The notes under the pieces are model-generated. The model saw nothing but the letters and a program-made list of their open reading frames with translations, had not been told where the DNA came from and did no database searches. From the NCBI GenBank assembly GCA_003864495.1, contig ML133454.1, positions 3,507,442-3,571,441 on the forward strand: DNA of 64,000 nt. The letters run 5' to 3'. This stretch comes from Nemopilema nomurai. Taxonomy: Eukaryota; Cnidaria; Scyphozoa; Rhizostomeae; Rhizostomatidae. A program made the position numbers and the translations under genes. Shown one piece after another: positions 60,801 to 64,000 of the stretch. Each line of letters starts with the position of its first letter. The first letter of the stretch is position 1.

Positions 60801-63793
60801 TAACTTTGCCAAGGCTCTTCTCAAATAAGACGCAAAGGAGACGCTGAAAGGGTCATTAACCATTGTTGGTGAAGCAGCAGGCATTTTTAAACATAATCTA
60901 ATAAAATCCACTTATCAAAATCCACACATTATAGGTAAACACACTGACCAAACACATTTACAAGTGTGAAAGAGCAGGGTGTTAAGTTCAAACCTTTGCT
61001 CTTGAACCCAAGTATTCACGTTTTCAACAACAGCCTCGCTTTCACGAGTCAGCCTATCGCTGTTTGCCCGAGCCTCGTTCAGTGATTTCCTTGTGTCTTG
61101 CAACTGGAAACAAATGAAGGGCAATGCAGAACAATACTGAAAAGCGATTACGAGCTTCCTAGGAAGCATTATGGATGTCTGACATTGTGCCATGCATCTA
61201 TCCATGTTAAATAACGTGCATTGAGCAACTGCTTATAGGGTGAATCAGAAAAATGAGAATACTAAAGGAACATGATAAAAAGTAGGACAGAATAGCAAAA
61301 ACTAATACTGTGGTTCATTTGATGGAACCAGTGGGAATGTTTGAACGTTAAAAGCATAGTGAGGATTGGAAATTTCGCACACCTATAGCAGAGAGTTTTA
61401 TTAAATTGACACGCCTCAGATTGAACAGATTGAAGCAAACGACAAACAAACATTGATGCTTTAATTGTGAGTTGGCAAAACAGATTCAATCGATTCAAAA
61501 TTGCAATAGTGGCAGTTGAAAGAAATACAAAGCACGAATGTCAACAAACAATAGCGATGGTGGATCTCTAGTCAACCCAGAACGGAAAATCAACTAGAAG
61601 AGATTGATTTTTGTGGCATATCTACTCGATATGGAACTGACCTCTTGTTGAGCATTGTTGTATTTCGATGCGGCAGCCTTAATTTCTTGCCTCAGCCTCT
61701 CAACCTGAGCAAGACAAAAGGCCTATCATCTACAGGCGCCAAATTGGCAAAAGAGGCGATGACGTGACCTCCCTCATCAATACACAAATCACGGCATCAT
61801 TCCGTTCATAATCACTGACACAATCAGAAGTGTAAATAGACAACTGCACAGCGCCTCTCTGGTAAGCTCGCGTAAAACGTGGCTGTAAATAAAACGCTGG
61901 ATAAGAAAGGTCAGAACAGATCCACCGGAATAACAAAAGTAATTGGAATAACCTTATGACTGATTTTTCCTTTTTTTTATAAAGCAGACATAATATTTGT
62001 GAATAGGAGGGCAGATAGCAGGCAAATAAAAGCTATCTATTGCAACAAACATAGGGTCAGACAAAGGTGAAAATGCATAGAATCCGTACAATCAGAAGGG
62101 CAGAACATTATTATTCAAACCTCTTCCTCGCGAAGTTTAAGTTTTTCCTGAGTGGATGTCAAGTCTGTCTTGAGTGTGATGACTTGCTCATCTCGTCTTG
62201 ACAAATCTTTGTTTGACCTTCTTCCTCTGTCTAGAGCCGTAGACAATTGCTCCTTGAGTTCCGCCATGTTTGCCGACGCTGACGTCACCTTAGGAAATAA
62301 GTTCCATTCTATGGTAACTTGAAATGACATCATTGTGATATTATATGATGTTAATGTGACATTAAGATGTAGGTAGGGAAAGTATATGATCCTATTGAAA
62401 TGAAAAACATTGCAGCGTATTTCCTAATTTAAAACTTAAACAGTGCCATTCTAGTTGGCAAATAAACTAATGTTCCAGACCAAAGACACAACTTTAAAAC
62501 TGGAAACTTTTGAAAATTGAAAAGAAAAGTAGAACTCCCGCTTTTCATAAACTTATTTATTTTTCATCCAAATGCCCATTTTAAGTAAAAGGATGGAGCC
62601 TTCTTTAAAATTCCACCCTATGAAGAAAGCCAGTGATATGCCAAACACTGAAATTGATTCTGTTTGCTAAGGAAACAGAATTTAGAAACTAATTCAATGA
62701 CGTCATCACTACATTCGTCAAAGCTACTAGCGAAAGAGGCTATGTTAAGATTTCCGTATTGAAGACAAAACGTTGTTAAATTTTAGCACCTCTACATTGG
62801 CAGTTTTCATTTTCTCTTGGGACTTCTTCAGTTCAGATTTCAATTTCTTGACTTTTTCTTCGTATGCAAGAAACTGGAAAATAATCGCAAAACACTTATA
62901 AATACAAGCAGTGGGCTTTTAAAACAATGCAAGACTTGCAAATGAACTGAACAGTAGGTTGCAGAAATTCACTTTGCTTGAACAATATCAGACTGGGGTC
63001 GTGCAAAATGGAACAAGGGATCACAATAGCTACGCAAGATGGAGTCATGCTATATCGAAATGAGTATGCATGACTTTCGTTTTCCCTTTTAGCGTATCGA
63101 ACTTTGCTGACGTCACGAAGGACTATGCCTCTTCGTCCCAGGCTCTTGGATATCTAATGAAGGGGAGGCTAGCACCAGCATCGAATTTCAGCAAACAAAG
63201 GGTCTTCTTTATTCAATATACCTGTGTCTCCATTGCCTGTTTCTTTTGCTTTAACGAAGAGATTTCACTCTTATGCGAAGCGATTTCCTTTGACTTTTTT
63301 GACAGCTAGAGTTATAACGATTAGGAAGTAAAATAGGGCAAGAAGTGTGAAAAAGCTCTAATCTGGTAAAAAATTAATCATAAGAAAAAACGTTGAAAAA
63401 TATCTGGTGAAAGGTTTTTATAAACATAACGAAGGTTTACGTTACAGCATTGCAATAAGGTAATACTGCATAGAGTTGGGTGTGTAAATGCGAAAATGCA
63501 CCTGCTCCATGCATTCACGGAGGTTGCCTTGAACACTCGATAGCTGGACCTTTAGGCTTTGATTTGCTTGCTCGTGGTTAGCAACCTAGAATGGAAAGCA
63601 TTCTCACCATAGCATCGTTGAAGTGGTCAAACAATATAACAAACGGCTGAAGGCTTTCAACGTTATGACGTCGGTGGTTATAAAATGGCAATAGCTTGTG
63701 TATACATACGTCTCCTTGTGAAACTCGGGCATGCTCCCTAACCTTGTTCAATTCGCCTTGCAGCTGTTGAACAACCTCGTCATGTCTCGAAAG
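54811..63793 (-). CDS. Coiled-coil protein, C-terminal 480 residues (5' end beyond window)
   Basis: Exons in order: 63793-63710, 63585-63502, 63305-63222, 62873-62790, 62288-62121, 61704-61642, 61103-60994, 60151-60119, 59524-59483, 58923-58862, 58688-58657, 58141-58071, 57614-57512, 56506-56438, 56168-56073, 55877-55794, 55634-55542, 54891-54811. They sum to 1,443 nt (480 residues plus TGA) with every phase matching. The product is almost wholly heptad-like, rich in Leu, Glu, Lys and Gln (for example ENVNTWVQEQ, KIAAKLRDQN, LTIQQLRNRLSDVEQEL). A Ser/Asn-rich break (NYEKSSNGSSSRREK) follows, then two related C-terminal segments (YWIQRVGELS and YWSQKVRELSGHV). No transmembrane segment is seen. 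It is probably a structural, centrosomal, ciliary or vesicle-tether coiled-coil protein, but I do not recognise the family. Several exons are tiny (32-42 nt) and were placed by phase and splice sites. Confidence 0.78.
57371..57480. repeat. 12-bp repeat AAATAAACGAAT, about nine copies
   Basis: A near-perfect array in the intron just downstream (in transcription) of the 57614-57512 exon of the coiled-coil gene. On the minus strand it translates as a repeated hydrophobic peptide (YLFV or IYSF), which explains long spurious open frames there. Confidence 0.95.
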
Positions 63794-64000
63794 CTGTAAA
63801 CAATTTGATGCTCAATGAACATCGCTTATATTGTATAATTTTGCTTATGAATTATCAAAAAGTTGTATATAGAAGAACTACAACTTTGCCTATCGTCATA
63901 GAAATCTATGTATTCCTTTATTCATTCCCTTAGATGGAACATCATTCACAGATGGGAATTTATGGCAACTGAAAAAGGTTAACAAAACATATCTGAAGGG

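Overview
The window looks like nuclear DNA of an early-branching animal. My best guess is a cnidarian, probably an anthozoan, but the sequence does not fix this. Coding exons are short and bounded by GT/AG sites, introns are AT-rich and full of simple repeats, and there is a rhodopsin-class GPCR. There are no operons, no ribosome-binding sites and no rRNA or tRNA genes.

Positions 1433-44205, minus strand: an array of thirteen CAP/SCP (GAPR-1/GLIPR2-like) domains. Each domain is split over an 'A' exon (helical first half, ending at a Trp codon, phase 2) and a 'B' exon (W-Y-x-E-x-C, GHFTQxVW, VARYxPxGN, ENVLKG), and most B exons run on into a low-complexity linker. I number the modules M1-M13 in transcription order, from high to low coordinate. 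Nearly every module enters in phase 1, crosses its internal junction in phase 2 and leaves in phase 1. Most A exons have no start codon of their own, and most B exons leave through a phase-1 splice donor just before a stop. The array therefore reads as one or two giant multi-CAP genes rather than thirteen small ones. Model used here: gene A (44205 to 16595; signal peptide, two unique exons, M1-M7, about 5,400 codons) and gene B (13689 to 1433; M8-M13, 1,953 residues, every phase closing exactly). A single 13-CAP gene of about 7,250 residues, joining M7 to M8, is also possible.

The CAP domains share a four-cysteine pattern that ordinary GAPR-1 lacks. Only some keep the His-Glu-Glu-His pocket. 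The linkers differ sharply: Ser/Asn/Glu-rich and glycosylation-rich (M1), six copies of an H-x-I-P-E-S-L-x-R-I-L motif (M4), Ala-rich (M5), His/Arg/Lys-rich (M7), Pro/Gly/Lys/Gln repeats (M12). The M2 linker is broken by many frame changes and M1 by one; all other exons are clean. I infer a secreted matrix- or mucus-type protein with arrayed CAP domains.

Positions 44206-49685: mostly non-coding. It holds a 33-bp tandem repeat with an octamer-like core just upstream of gene A, and a decayed coding remnant near 45.0-45.5 kb. Positions 49686-52647, plus strand: a two-exon class A GPCR. Positions 52648-54810: convergent 3' flanks with a 50-bp minisatellite. Positions 54811-63793, minus strand: the C-terminal 480 residues of a coiled-coil protein whose 5' end lies beyond the window; its upstream exons are sized in whole heptads.
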